The notes under the pieces: generated by a model
The model's input: only the letters and a program-made list of their open reading frames with translations
Databases searched by the model: none
What the model was told of the DNA's origin: nothing
Assembly: GCA_017305715.1 (NCBI GenBank)
Contig: JAFKKG010000020.1
Location: forward strand, 1 to 64,000
From: Hyphomicrobiales bacterium
GTDB taxonomy: Bacteria; Pseudomonadota; Alphaproteobacteria; Rhizobiales; Xanthobacteraceae
Direction: 5' to 3'
Length of the DNA stretch: 64,000 bases
In this document: in pieces, positions 1 to 13,100 of the stretch
Layout of the letters: the number at the start of each line of letters is the position of its first letter
Position numbering within the stretch: position 1 is the stretch's first letter
Translations under genes and position numbers: made by a program

Positions 1-2
1 TC

Positions 3-134
3 AAGACGGCTCTGCGAAAGGCCGCAGAACGCACCGTCGACGAACTCTGGCGCAGAATAGGCATCGTCATCGACGACTTCTCGCCTCAGGAATGCCAAAA
101 CTATCTCCGGCACGACGGATACGCTTCAACTTAA
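3..134 (+). CDS. IS630-family transposase, C-terminal fragment
   Basis: The reading frame is open from the left edge of the window to the TAA at 132-134. It encodes about 43 residues ending in a pattern (ECQNYLRHDGYAST) typical of the C-terminus of IS630-family DDE transposases. Only this end is visible, so the catalytic residues cannot be checked. The element stops just before a porin reading frame whose N-terminus is missing, so this is the right end of an insertion that broke the porin gene. IS630 elements duplicate TA on insertion, but the exact right inverted repeat cannot be fixed without the other end. Confidence 0.75.
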   Translation, partial: KTALRKAAERTVDELWRRIGIVIDDFSPQECQNYLRHDGYAST

Positions 135-148
135 CTGACGGATGCTCT

Positions 149-1300
149 AACAGCCTTATTCCCAACCAGACCCGCGAGACTTGGGACGTCACCTTTTATG
201 CCGGCATCCGGCCTTGGAAAGGCGGTGAATTCTGGATCAATCCGGAGATCGACCAGGGGTTCGGTTTGAGTTCGACTCTCGGCGTCGCAGGATTCCCGAG
301 CGGCGAAGCCTACAAGGTCGGTTCCGCCAGTCCCTACGCCCGAATTCCGCGCGCCTTCTTCCGCCAGACTTTCGACCTCGGCGGCGAAACGAAGAAAGTC
401 GACGGCGACATCAATCAGTTCGCCGGCATCCAGACGAACGATCGGATCATCCTGACGGTCGGCAAGTTCGCCGTAACCGACGTCTTCGACACCAACAAGT
501 ACGCGCACGATCCGCGCAAGGACTTCATGAACTGGTCGCTGATCGACACCGGTACCTTCGACTATGCGGCGGACGCCTGGGGTTATACCTACGGCGCAGC
601 GCTCGAATGGTACCAAGGCTCCTGGACGATACGCGGAGGCCTTTTCGATTTGTCCAGGGTACCCAACAGCTCGGAACTCGATCCGAGCTTCGCGCAATTC
701 CAGTGGGTTGGGGAAATCGAACATCGTCACGAAATCTGGGGCAAGCCCGGCAAGATCGCGGTGACCGGCTTTCTGTCGCGGGGACGCATGGGACGCTTCG
801 ACAATGCCGTCGCGCTGGCCCAGGCGACCGGCGGGCCTGCCGACACGGCTTCCGTCAGGTCGTATCGCAGTCGCGCGGGCGTCAGCGTCAATCTCGAACA
901 GGCTGTGACCCGCGATCTTGGTATCTTTGTACGCGCGGGTGTCGCGGACGGTTCCGTAGAGTCCTATGAGTTCACGGACATCGACGGGACGGCGGCGGCC
1001 GGGCTCTCGCTATCGGGTGCATCGTGGAATAGACCGAACGACGCTTTCGGCTTGGCAGGTGTCATCAACGGCATTTCGAGTGCGCGGCGGGCCTATCTCG
1101 ATGCCGGGGGGCTCGGCATTCTGGTCGGCGACGGCCGGCTGCCTAACGCGGGTCCGGAGAAGATTCTCGAAAGCTATTACAGCTTTCCGATATCGGTTTG
1201 GCGCGCGACTTTGAACTATCAGTTGATCACGAACCCCGCTTACAATCGGGACCGCGGCCCGGTCTCGGTTTTCGGCGCCCGTCTGCGCGCGCAGTTCTAG
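149..1300 (+). pseudogene. oprB: OprB-type carbohydrate-selective porin, 5' end lost to IS630
   Basis: About 380 residues resemble the C-terminal barrel part of OprB-family outer-membrane porins, with RETWDVTFYAG near the start, then NPEIDQGFGLS and GVAGFPSGEAYKVG, and a final aromatic residue (RAQF) as expected of an outer-membrane barrel. No signal peptide precedes it. The open frame can be followed back to an ATG at 92, but that codon lies inside the IS630 transposase gene in another frame. The homologous part begins around 149-167. An intact member would carry a signal peptide and several dozen more N-terminal residues. The gene is therefore a truncated, probably non-exported remnant. Confidence 0.75.
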
Positions 1301-1326
1301 CCATAATTGAACGCGAGCCCCGACGG

Positions 1327-2808
1327 TTATTTCCCTTGGATCAACTCGCTCAACTCGGCATTCGCGGCGCTGAATACGACATCGGCGGAGCGACACTTCG
1401 CCATCACCGTTTGCAGGATTTGGCGGCCATCCGGCGTTTTGCCGTTGTGCGTGAGGAACTCCCCGATGTAGAAATCCGCTTCGCATAGGCGTCTGGCGGC
1501 TTGAGGTGCGTTGCCTTCTTCGGCAATCTGACGTACCCGAACGGTGTCCACGTTTCCAAGATAAAGATCGAGTACCGCGCTTGGCCACTGGTCGCGCGTC
1601 ACCCTGGCTGTGTTCGCCTCGAGTTCCTGGCGGTCGGCATATCCCTGGTGAACACGCGCTATGTGCAGCCAGATCGCGGGATTCGGGCTCGATGGTCTGA
1701 GGCGAACGGCGGTCTGAAGGTCATCGACCGCCGCCGCAATCGCGTCCGCGTATACGCGCACGCGACCTCGTCCCAAAAAGACGGCGGCATTGCCCGGATC
1801 GATCTTTTGAGCACGATCGAAATCGCCGATCGCTTCGTTGTATCGGCCAAGCGCGAAATAGGCGTTTGCCCTGTTGGTCCAAAAGATGGGGTCGCTTTCT
1901 CGCAGCCGTATGGCCTCGTCGAAATCCGCGATGGCCTTTTCCGCGTCGCCTTGCATAAGGTACACGCCGCCGCGATTGCTGTAGGCGTCGGCAAAATTCT
2001 TCTGCAAGGCAATCGCGCGATCGTAATCGGCCACGGCGGACTGGTAGTCCTGTTTCGCGATGAAGGCACGGGCGCGATTGTAGAAGGCCTCCGCGTACGC
2101 CGGATCGAGACGTATCGCGGTCCCGTAATTCTCGATGGCGAGGTCCAATTCCGCCTTATGTTCGTAGACCGAACCGAGATTGTTGTAGATCAGCGCGTTG
2201 TCGGGGTTGAGCCGAAGAGCCTGCATCAGGTCGTAGCGCGCCCGGTCGAATTCGCGACGATCCGTCCAGATGAGCGCCCTGTAGATGTAGGAGTTCGGAA
2301 ACTGCGGGAGGAGTGCGATCGCGGCATCGAGATCGCCAAGCGCACGGTCGCGCAAACCGAGCGCTTCGTAGGAGACGCCGCGGCTGTAAAGCAGAAATCC
2401 GCGCTGGTCCGGCGCGAACTCTTGGCGCCGGAGGGCCTCGTCGAACAACTGAATGGCATACGGATATTGCCGCCGTTCCTTTGCAGCAAGTCCTTCCCGG
2501 ACGAGTTCCCGAGCAGTCTGCGCTGCCGAAGGCGCCGCGAAGGCGAACAGGATCGAGACGCACAAGGCCGCGCAGGCTGCAGCGTACCGAAGACCGCCCG
2601 CTGATCTGCAGGGTCGCGTCGCCCCGATTTGGGATACTCCTGGATTTTCGTTACGCTGCCTGAACGCCGCACCGAGTCTTGCGAGCACATGAGCGGCCGG
2701 CACCACCATGATCTGGCGATGACCCTCGTCGGCAGCGTGCCGGTGGTCACGGACACGACGTTCCTCGCCATCATCGGCGCCCCCGCTCCGGTTTCCCGCG
2801 TCAGACAT
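1327..2808 (-). CDS. Secreted TPR-repeat protein
   Basis: After a hydrophobic stretch at about residues 74-95 (ending PSAAQ, a plausible signal-peptidase site) come roughly seven tetratricopeptide repeats, seen as repeated A-x-x-x-Y/F and G-x-x-x-x-A-I-x-D-F/Y patterns. A C-terminal region with RLCEADFYIGEF recalls NlpI-like TPR proteins. It is probably a periplasmic or lipoprotein-like scaffold. The first 70 residues look non-coding. The ATG at 2808 overlaps the stop of the CDF gene (ATGTCTGA), but the real start may be nearer the signal peptide, where no ATG exists. It is the last gene of the long minus-strand run. Its link to metals is by position only. Confidence 0.65.
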   Translation of the reverse strand: MSDAGNRSGGADDGEERRVRDHRHAADEGHRQIMVVPAAHVLARLGAAFRQRNENPGVSQIGATRPCRSAGGLRYAAACAALCVSILFAFAAPSAAQTARELVREGLAAKERRQYPYAIQLFDEALRRQEFAPDQRGFLLYSRGVSYEALGLRDRALGDLDAAIALLPQFPNSYIYRALIWTDRREFDRARYDLMQALRLNPDNALIYNNLGSVYEHKAELDLAIENYGTAIRLDPAYAEAFYNRARAFIAKQDYQSAVADYDRAIALQKNFADAYSNRGGVYLMQGDAEKAIADFDEAIRLRESDPIFWTNRANAYFALGRYNEAIGDFDRAQKIDPGNAAVFLGRGRVRVYADAIAAAVDDLQTAVRLRPSSPNPAIWLHIARVHQGYADRQELEANTARVTRDQWPSAVLDLYLGNVDTVRVRQIAEEGNAPQAARRLCEADFYIGEFLTHNGKTPDGRQILQTVMAKCRSADVVFSAANAELSELIQGK

Positions 2809-3700
2809 GCAGCACGGCCTCCTCGGTTTTAATGGCCTCGTCCTCGATTTGAATGGTGACGTGATCGATGCCGAAATTGTCTTTCAGGACGCGGCGCGCT
2901 TCCCGCAGCGCCTCGCGTCCGAGCGACATGTCGGCGACGACGAGATGGCCGCTCATGGCATCGAATCCGGAGGTGACAGTCCATACGTGGAGATCGTGGA
3001 CGGCGGTAACGCCGGGGATCTCCATGAGCTTCCGTTCCAGTATACCCAGGTCGACGTTCGCCGGCGTACCCTCCATGAGGATGTGCGTGACCTGCTTCAG
3101 CAGCGTCCAGGTCCTCGGCACGATGAACAGCCCGATGCCGGCGCCGATGATCGGGTCGGCGAGAACCCAGCCCTTCCACATGATCAGCAAGGACGCGACA
3201 ATGACGCCGACGGAGCCCAGCATGTCGCTCAGCACTTCGAAATAGGCGCCCTTCACGTTCAGGCTTTCGGACGATCCCCCGGCCAGCAGCCGCATGCTGA
3301 TCAGGTTGACGACGAGCCCGATCGCCGCGACGACCAGCATCGGCCCGCTCCGGATTTCCGGCGGCGCCTGGAACCTTTGGTACGCTTCGTAGAGGATGTA
3401 CACCGTCAGCAGCAGCAGCACGACCGCGTTCGTGAGCGCGGACAGCACCTCCATGCGCAGATAGCCGTAGGTCCGCTGCGGGGTCGCCTCGCGCGCTGCA
3501 AAGTTGATCGCAAGCAAGGCGAGAGCCAAGCCGCCCACATCGGTCATCATGTGCGCGGCGTCGGCCAGTAGCGCCAGGCTGCCCGTGACCAGACCGCCGA
3601 TGATCTCGGCGAACATGTATGTCGCGGTCAGGCCGAGCGCCCATTTGAGCCTTCCCGCGTGCTGCGCGGCCGCTGTTCCCGTCGAACCTTCACCGTGCAT
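2801..3700 (-). CDS. CDF-family divalent metal exporter (CzcD/ZitB-like)
   Basis: A 299-residue cation diffusion facilitator that would export Zn(II), Cd(II) or Co(II) from cytoplasm to periplasm by proton antiport. The metal site of TM2 is visible as D47-A-A-H50-M-M-T-D54. In TM5 the pair is E155-V-L-S-D159, with Glu where ZitB/YiiP-type proteins carry His or Asp; Glu at this place is seen in CzcD-like proteins. Six membrane segments are followed by a cytoplasmic C-terminal domain with HDLHVWT. The N-terminus carries only two His and no long His loop. It ends where the TPR gene may begin and starts 3 bp after the stop of the upstream membrane protein gene. Confidence 0.9.
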   Translation of the reverse strand: MHGEGSTGTAAAQHAGRLKWALGLTATYMFAEIIGGLVTGSLALLADAAHMMTDVGGLALALLAINFAAREATPQRTYGYLRMEVLSALTNAVVLLLLTVYILYEAYQRFQAPPEIRSGPMLVVAAIGLVVNLISMRLLAGGSSESLNVKGAYFEVLSDMLGSVGVIVASLLIMWKGWVLADPIIGAGIGLFIVPRTWTLLKQVTHILMEGTPANVDLGILERKLMEIPGVTAVHDLHVWTVTSGFDAMSGHLVVADMSLGREALREARRVLKDNFGIDHVTIQIEDEAIKTEEAVLHV

Positions 3701-3703
3701 CGC

Positions 3704-4561
3704 TCACGCCTCCGAATGTGAATGGTGAACCGGCGAAATTCCCCCGTCGAGGGATCTCCGCAGGTTTGTTTCGAGTTCGTCCAGCAGGAAGAAGCTCACG
3801 TCATCGACGGAGCCATGCCCCTTCGCAAAGGGCTGTTCAAGAAGACGGACGAGGTAGAGCGTGTAGACGAACATATACGTGATGAATCCGAACATGATGG
3901 CCGATGCCGGATCTCCTTCGGTCTTCAGGAACAGCATCATGGTGACGATCGCAAAGACCAACGTTTGGACGAGCACGCGGACGGACGGTACGAACTCCAC
4001 GCGCTGGATCTGGTAGACCCGCAGCATCGATCTGCGGAGCACGTCTTGCGTCGTTCGCAGGCGGACGACGAAATTGGCCGTCATCCCCATCGGTTCAAGC
4101 CGGCCGAAGATCGGCGTGAGCTTGCCGATCTCGACCAGGACGGGCGGGATGTCCTTGTGGTCCCGGGCGTGGCCCAGGCCGGTCCGCAGCTTGTCTATTG
4201 TCGACAAAAGTATCCGACGGGATCCGGCGAGATCGAACTCCGCGTTGATGGAGGCGAATGACTCCAGGTCGCCGTCGATGGCCTCGATCGAGGTCCGGAT
4301 ATCCGCCGGGATGCGCTCTGCCTCCTTGTAGTCGGCAAGCACGCTGGAGAGCAGGAAGCCGATGATGAAGATCGCGCCGCCGATCCCGCTTGTCAGCAGG
4401 CTGTTGAGCTCGAGGATTTCGAGACCGTAGTAGTGCACGGCCACCTTGACGCAGCCGAGCGCCAGCACAACCACGGCAACCGTGAAGAACAGCCGGAACT
4501 TCTTACGGAAGCTGAGGTCCGCGCCCCCGAAGTGGAGGTGCGCGATAATCGACGACGTCAT
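3704..4561 (-). CDS. Membrane protein of unknown function, four predicted TM segments
   Basis: A 285-residue protein not assigned to a named family. Two hydrophobic segments lie at about residues 25-45 and 58-78. A charged cytoplasmic or periplasmic middle region of about 120 residues follows, then two more segments (LVQTLVFAIVTMMLF and IMFGFITYMFVYTLYLV). The overall shape recalls bestrophin-like or DUF4239-type membrane proteins, but no diagnostic motif was found. The start at 4561 is chosen because AGGAAAG lies just upstream and the frame further upstream looks non-coding. Its ATG overlaps the TGA of the preceding secreted-protein gene by 4 bp, so the two are probably co-translated. Confidence 0.7.
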   Translation of the reverse strand: MTSSIIAHLHFGGADLSFRKKFRLFFTVAVVVLALGCVKVAVHYYGLEILELNSLLTSGIGGAIFIIGFLLSSVLADYKEAERIPADIRTSIEAIDGDLESFASINAEFDLAGSRRILLSTIDKLRTGLGHARDHKDIPPVLVEIGKLTPIFGRLEPMGMTANFVVRLRTTQDVLRRSMLRVYQIQRVEFVPSVRVLVQTLVFAIVTMMLFLKTEGDPASAIMFGFITYMFVYTLYLVRLLEQPFAKGHGSVDDVSFFLLDELETNLRRSLDGGISPVHHSHSEA

Positions 4562-5061
4562 TGCTCTGATTTCTTTCCTGTTCTGTATTGGACAAACCGG
4601 CTTCCATTCCAGGTCAACCGTCGGCAGCAGCCATGCCCGAAATCGCCGCAATGCACTTCGATCGAGGGGCTGCCGGCGACGATCGACATGTCGACTTCGG
4701 ACGCCCTGCCCCGCCAGACCTCCCGCTGCGAGCCGGCCCGGGTAACAAAGATACGATGGAGACATCCGCCGGACGAACACAACGCCACCTTGTTCGCACA
4801 TCCGATCTCGTCGAAGTGGACGGCTGTGAATTCTTCTCCCGTCCCTCCCTGCAAGTACCGCAGAAACCCGTTGCGCACGGTAATGTACTCATCCCCGCAT
4901 GAGCGATTGGCCATCTCCAGGGCGGAACGGATGGCCGGCGACATCCGGCTGTACTGGCCGGAAGACAAGGGGACCAACCTGCCCTGAGCCTGGCCTGAAG
5001 CGCGCGCCATCGCGCCGGAGGCTGTGATGCAGATCATCAACGCTATGAAGAAACGCGACAT
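4558..5061 (-). CDS. Secreted protein of unknown function with several Cys
   Basis: About 167 residues beginning with a signal peptide (MSRFFIALMICITASGAMA, cleavage near ARA-SGQ). The mature part has conserved-looking cysteines (SCGDEY, GCANKVALCSSGGCLHR, HCGDFGHGCC), suggesting disulfides in the periplasm. A repeated pattern (CSSGGC-LHRIFV) is typical of small secreted proteins of rhizobia with no assigned role. It lies within the metal run, overlaps the next membrane-protein gene by 4 bp, and follows a PilZ gene. Function is unknown. Confidence 0.65.
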   Translation of the reverse strand: MSRFFIALMICITASGAMARASGQAQGRLVPLSSGQYSRMSPAIRSALEMANRSCGDEYITVRNGFLRYLQGGTGEEFTAVHFDEIGCANKVALCSSGGCLHRIFVTRAGSQREVWRGRASEVDMSIVAGSPSIEVHCGDFGHGCCRRLTWNGSRFVQYRTGKKSEQ

Positions 5062-5095
5062 GAGACCCTCCCTGCCACCGCTGCCGACCGTACCG

Positions 5096-5350
5096 TCAAG
5101 ATTCTCGATCCACTTTGAAGGAGACGCCAATGCGCTTTTCCTTGATCCAGACGGTCCGGCATCCATGGCGAACATCGTCCGACGAGATTACCAACGTGAA
5201 TTCCCTCGGCACGCCGAGCGGGCTGGCGACATCCAGCATGGCGCCCGACCTCGTCAGGTTGCGCACCGTGCAGGAGATGGCAGATCCGCCGAACGAGATG
5301 GTTCCGGCTTTCAAGACGCGCGTCCGCCGCAGCTTGCGTTTGTCTTCCAT
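5096..5350 (-). CDS. Single-domain PilZ protein
   Basis: An 84-residue PilZ domain. PilZ proteins bind cyclic di-GMP through an RxxxR motif and a D/NxSxxG motif. Here RKLRR is followed by NLTRSG, with Thr in place of the usual Ser, and the domain ends in the typical TVWIKEKRIGVSF strand. The start at 5350 is chosen over an upstream ATG because GGGAGG lies 5-6 bases before it. Two further PilZ genes occur in the window (a broken one near 43.3-43.6 kb and one at 60.0-60.3 kb), both next to metal or envelope genes. Confidence 0.8.
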   Translation of the reverse strand: MEDKRKLRRTRVLKAGTISFGGSAISCTVRNLTRSGAMLDVASPLGVPREFTLVISSDDVRHGCRTVWIKEKRIGVSFKVDRES

Positions 5351-5373
5351 GAGGGCCTCCCAACGGGACATGC

Positions 5374-5688
5374 CTAGTCAACCTTCTTCTCGGCGGCCTC
5401 CGCCAGCTTGACGATGTCACCCTTGGTGAAAAGAATTCCCTGAAGCTCTGTCCGCCAGTCCGCCTTCTTTCTCAGGAGGAATTCTAGATCCATGCCGAAA
5501 TGCTTGAACTCCTCCTTCTGGGCATTCTCCATGATCGCCTTGGCGTCCTTGTCCTTCTCGACTGAAATCCTTTGTTCGTACCAACCGATGGCCTCCGCTT
5601 CCTCGATCAACGAGGTGATCATGCGGGCGAAGGTGCGGATTTCCTGGGTGAGTTCTTCCGGCGGTTCGTGGTATTGATCGAAGCCCAT
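5374..5688 (-). CDS. Encapsulated-ferritin-like (EncFtn family) protein, copy 1
   Basis: A 104-residue two-helix protein of the EncFtn type, a small ferritin-like ferroxidase that forms its metal site by dimerisation and usually works inside an encapsulin shell. Visible features are EEAEAIGWYEQR (Glu32, Trp36) and the metal pair in KEEFKHF (Glu60, His63), matching the Glu/Glu/His ligands of the Rhodospirillum rubrum protein. The C-terminus ends in a charged helix (AEAAEKKVD) with no encapsulin-targeting tail, and no encapsulin gene is in the window. It sits between zntA and a PilZ gene in the divalent-metal run. A close paralogue lies at 53979-54293. Confidence 0.8.
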   Translation of the reverse strand: MGFDQYHEPPEELTQEIRTFARMITSLIEEAEAIGWYEQRISVEKDKDAKAIMENAQKEEFKHFGMDLEFLLRKKADWRTELQGILFTKGDIVKLAEAAEKKVD

Positions 5689-5730
5689 GGGGTGGTCCTT
5701 CCGTTGGTCTTTTCAGATGATGGACGGCAT

Positions 5731-7941
5731 TCAAGCCGCAGGTGGCTTCAGCAGGCGCAGCGCGTTCAAAGTCACCAGCACTGTGGCGCCGGTGTCGGCC
5801 AGGATGGCCGGCCAAAGCCCGGTCAGCCCGATCACGGTGGTGACGAGGAAGACCGCCTTCAGCCCCAGCGCGACCGCGATGTTCTGGCGGATGTTCGTCA
5901 TCGTACGCTTCGACAGGTCGACCATTGCGGCGACATCGGACACCCGCCCGTGCAGCACGGCGGCGTCGGCTGTCTCCAGCGCCACGTCGGTACCGCCGCC
6001 CATGGCTATGCCGACGTCTGCCGCAGCGAGCGCCGGGGCATCGTTGATGCCATCGCCGACCTTGGCGACCACAAAACCTTCCTTCTGCAACTTGGCTACG
6101 ATCCTCTGCTTGTCCTCCGGCAACAGTTCCGCTTCGACATCGATGCCGAGTTGTTTGCCGATGGCGGTAGCGGTGCGTCGGTCGTCGCCGGTCAGCATCA
6201 CCGTCTGGATTCCGGCGTCCGACAAAAGCTTCAGTCCCTTTTTGGCATCCGGACGGGGCTCGTCCCGCATGGCAATGGCGCCGGCGACCCTGTCGTCCAT
6301 GACGAGGAGGGAAACCGTCTTTCCCTCGTCGTTGAGGGTCGAAATCCGGGCGGTCTGGTCCGCAGTGACGGTAGCGAGTTCGGCAACCGCATTTGGTGAA
6401 CCGAGAAATGTCTTTACGCCCTCGACGGTCGCTTGAACGCCTTTGCCGCCGATCGCCTTGGAGTCAGAAGTGGCCGGCACCAAGATCTTCTGCTCCGCCG
6501 CCTTCGACAGGATCGCGGTGGCAAGTGGATGACTTGATCCGGACTCGAGCGCCGCAGCGAAGCGCAGGACGTCCGCCTCGCTCCGCTCAAAACCGATGAT
6601 ATCCGTGACCAGGGGCTTGCCCGCAGTGAGCGTGCCCGTCTTGTCGAAACAAGCGATAGTAATCTTACCGATCTGTTCGAGAACGGCGCCCCCCTTCAGG
6701 AGCAGACCCCGGCGGGCGCCTGCCGACAGGCTGGCAGCGATCGCCGCAGGCACCGAGATAACCAGGGCGCACGGGCACCCGATCAACAGGATAGCGAGGC
6801 CCTTGTAGATCCAGCCACTCCAGACGCCGCCGAACAGCAGTGGCGGAACGACGGCCACCAGAGCCGCTACCGCCACCACGCCGGGCGTGTAGTACCGGGA
6901 GAAGCGGTCGATGAAACGTTCGGTCGGGGCTTTCGACTCCTGCGCCTCCTCGACGAGCTTCACCACGCGGGCGATTGTGTTGTCGGCCGCAGCGGCCGTC
7001 ACCCGCACCCTGAGCAGGCTGTCTCCGTTGACGGTACCGGCGAACAGGTTCTCATCGCGGCCCTTCCGGACGGGAGTGCTTTCGCCGGTGACGGGCGATT
7101 CGTCGATCGAACTATCTCCGGAAACGATGACGCCGTCTGCGGGGATCCGGTCGCCGGGACGGATCTGGATCATTGCGCCGACCGTGAGCGTGTCGGCCTC
7201 GACCTCGCGGACCTGGCCGTCACCGTCTTCAAGCTGGGCCGTCTTGGGCACCAACTTTGTCAAGTCCTGGATGCTGTCTCGCGCCCGGCTGGCGGCGACG
7301 CCCTCCAGCAATTCGCCGATCAGGAACAGAAAAACGACCGTCGCCGCCTCCTCCGTCGCCCCAATGAACACGGCGCCGACCGCCGCGATCGTCATAAGCA
7401 TCTCGATCGAAAACGGCGTGCCTGCCATCGCCGCGGAAATCGCGCGCTTGGCGATCGGGATCAGGCCGATCATCATCGCCAGTAAAAATACCCACTGCTC
7501 GGTTGCCGGAACGGCCTTTCCAACGGCGAAAGCGACCGCGAGAGCTCCTCCGGACGCGATGGTCAACTGGCCCTTGCGGGTTTGCCACCAGCTTTGATCC
7601 GTGGGGCCGTGGATGTGGAAATGTCCAGCGTCTTCCTCGGGCGCGGATCCCTTTTCTCCGTGATCATGGCCGACCTGTCTGGCGCCGTTCTCCTCCGACC
7701 CCGTGACGGTGTAACCGAGCACCGCAATCTGACTCCTCATCACCTCGGTATTCGGCTGATCGTGCCTGACAGTGACGGCGCCGCCGGCGACGGAGACGTT
7801 CACCTCGGTAACACCGGGTATCCGCCTCAGCGCGTTTTCGATCTTGTTGGCACATGCTGCGCAGTCCATCCCCTCCACCCGCAGGCGCGTAGTTATCGAA
7901 TCTGCCTGCGCCATCGGTTTCGCTCCATGAGGGTCCGACAT
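5731..7941 (-). CDS. zntA: P1B-2 type Zn/Cd/Pb-exporting ATPase
   Basis: A 736-residue P-type ATPase exporting Zn(II), Cd(II) and Pb(II) across the inner membrane. In order: one heavy-metal-associated domain with GMDCAAC (residues 24-30), a His-rich linker (about 91-112), TGES (285-288), the membrane CPC motif (389-391), DKTGT with the phosphorylated Asp433, an SSHPLA nucleotide-binding His, MLTGDD and GDGINDAPAL. The last membrane helices hold the Lys (GLKAVFL) and Asp (ILADTGAT) typical of ZntA rather than CopA. The ATG at 7941 overlaps the TGA of opgC by one base (TGATG), which fixes the start and suggests coupling. Confidence 0.93.
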   Translation of the reverse strand: MSDPHGAKPMAQADSITTRLRVEGMDCAACANKIENALRRIPGVTEVNVSVAGGAVTVRHDQPNTEVMRSQIAVLGYTVTGSEENGARQVGHDHGEKGSAPEEDAGHFHIHGPTDQSWWQTRKGQLTIASGGALAVAFAVGKAVPATEQWVFLLAMMIGLIPIAKRAISAAMAGTPFSIEMLMTIAAVGAVFIGATEEAATVVFLFLIGELLEGVAASRARDSIQDLTKLVPKTAQLEDGDGQVREVEADTLTVGAMIQIRPGDRIPADGVIVSGDSSIDESPVTGESTPVRKGRDENLFAGTVNGDSLLRVRVTAAAADNTIARVVKLVEEAQESKAPTERFIDRFSRYYTPGVVAVAALVAVVPPLLFGGVWSGWIYKGLAILLIGCPCALVISVPAAIAASLSAGARRGLLLKGGAVLEQIGKITIACFDKTGTLTAGKPLVTDIIGFERSEADVLRFAAALESGSSHPLATAILSKAAEQKILVPATSDSKAIGGKGVQATVEGVKTFLGSPNAVAELATVTADQTARISTLNDEGKTVSLLVMDDRVAGAIAMRDEPRPDAKKGLKLLSDAGIQTVMLTGDDRRTATAIGKQLGIDVEAELLPEDKQRIVAKLQKEGFVVAKVGDGINDAPALAAADVGIAMGGGTDVALETADAAVLHGRVSDVAAMVDLSKRTMTNIRQNIAVALGLKAVFLVTTVIGLTGLWPAILADTGATVLVTLNALRLLKPPAA

Positions 7942-9095
7942 CAAACGGCCCTCAGTCTGTCGGGCGTCGATGCCGACTGGAGGTTCTTGGTCCACGTCCG
8001 GTAGTAAGCGACAGCCGTCATCAGGCCGATACCGCACAGGCTGACGAGTGCTTGAAAGGCTATCGAGCCGGAAACCAATTCGATGAGGAAGTACCCGACG
8101 AACGAAAGGAATATTCCGACGCAGAATACTTCGAGGGAGCGCTCGCCGCAGATCATCGCGGGACGCAGGACGGGTAGATACAAGACCGTCGCGTTGCGGG
8201 GTACCAAGCTCGCGACGACCAGCGCAAGCGCAAGGAAATGCAGGATTCGATACGGCGCCAGGTTCGTCTTGTCGTTCGGGAGAAACAGGTCGGCGATCGG
8301 TGCCGGCATTACCTCTGACAAGCCAAAACGCCCAACGAGCGTGACGACGAGACTAAACAACAGGAAGAGTACCGCCGACCATAAGGCCAAGCGGGATGCG
8401 ATCAGCCGCCGCACCAGACCCGTCCGGTCGAGCGAGATCCAGGCGCCGATCACGAAAAGAAACTGCCAGGCGAAGGGATTGAAGTACCACGTGCCATCGG
8501 GATAGCTGGCGAGGTTCCAACCAAAGATACGCGCCCCTGCGTAAATCGCAAACGAGATCGCAAGCGCCAGGCCGGGCGAGCGGACGAGAAGCCAGAGAAC
8601 CGGCGGAAACGTGGCCATCAGCACGGTGTAGAGAGGCAGGATGTCCAGATTGAGCGGCTTGAACTCCAGCAGCAGCCCGTGCTTCAGGAATTCGATCGGA
8701 TCGGCGACCAAGCGCCGGATGTTGAATTCGTCGAGGAGATGCGCGTGTCCGTAGCTCTGGGCGACGTAGCCGATCGCGGCGACGTAGACGACGAACAGTA
8801 GGATGTGCGCGACGTATAGCTTCCAGGCCCGAGTCAGAATGCCGACCGCGGCCACGACGAAGCCCTTGGCGGCCATCGTCCGCGAATAGACGAACGCGAC
8901 CGTGTAGCCGGAGATGAACACGAACAGGTCGGCTGCGTCGCTGAATCCGTAGTTCTTCGTCGTCAGCCATGCGACGGCATTGTTGGGAATGTGGTCGACG
9001 AAGATCGCCCAGTTGGCCGCGCCTCGAAATAGGTCGAGGCGCAGGTCGCGCGCCGTTGGGCCGTTGTCTGATTGATCGCCTACGCGGTCCGTCAT
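7941..9095 (-). CDS. opgC: OpgC-family membrane acyltransferase, copy 1
   Basis: A 384-residue integral membrane protein of the OpgC family (pfam10129), related to the enzyme that succinylates osmoregulated periplasmic glucans. The N-terminal signature is RDLRLDLFRG followed by DHIPNN and GFSDAADLFVFISGY; some ten hydrophobic segments follow, with PNDKTNLAP and CGERSLEVFCVGIF near the end. The start at 9095 is chosen because the region upstream is not conserved with the second copy at 44234-45406. Placement between a czc operon and zntA is unusual and is repeated for the other copy. Substrate is not evident from sequence. Confidence 0.88.
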   Translation of the reverse strand: MTDRVGDQSDNGPTARDLRLDLFRGAANWAIFVDHIPNNAVAWLTTKNYGFSDAADLFVFISGYTVAFVYSRTMAAKGFVVAAVGILTRAWKLYVAHILLFVVYVAAIGYVAQSYGHAHLLDEFNIRRLVADPIEFLKHGLLLEFKPLNLDILPLYTVLMATFPPVLWLLVRSPGLALAISFAIYAGARIFGWNLASYPDGTWYFNPFAWQFLFVIGAWISLDRTGLVRRLIASRLALWSAVLFLLFSLVVTLVGRFGLSEVMPAPIADLFLPNDKTNLAPYRILHFLALALVVASLVPRNATVLYLPVLRPAMICGERSLEVFCVGIFLSFVGYFLIELVSGSIAFQALVSLCGIGLMTAVAYYRTWTKNLQSASTPDRLRAV

Positions 9096-9155
9096 TTTGA
9101 CGTTGCCTTCACCTCGGTTGCACAAGCGCCGCCGAACCATTGCGGCGAACTCACG

Positions 9156-13089
<3,934 letters not shown>

Positions 13090-13100
<11 letters not shown>

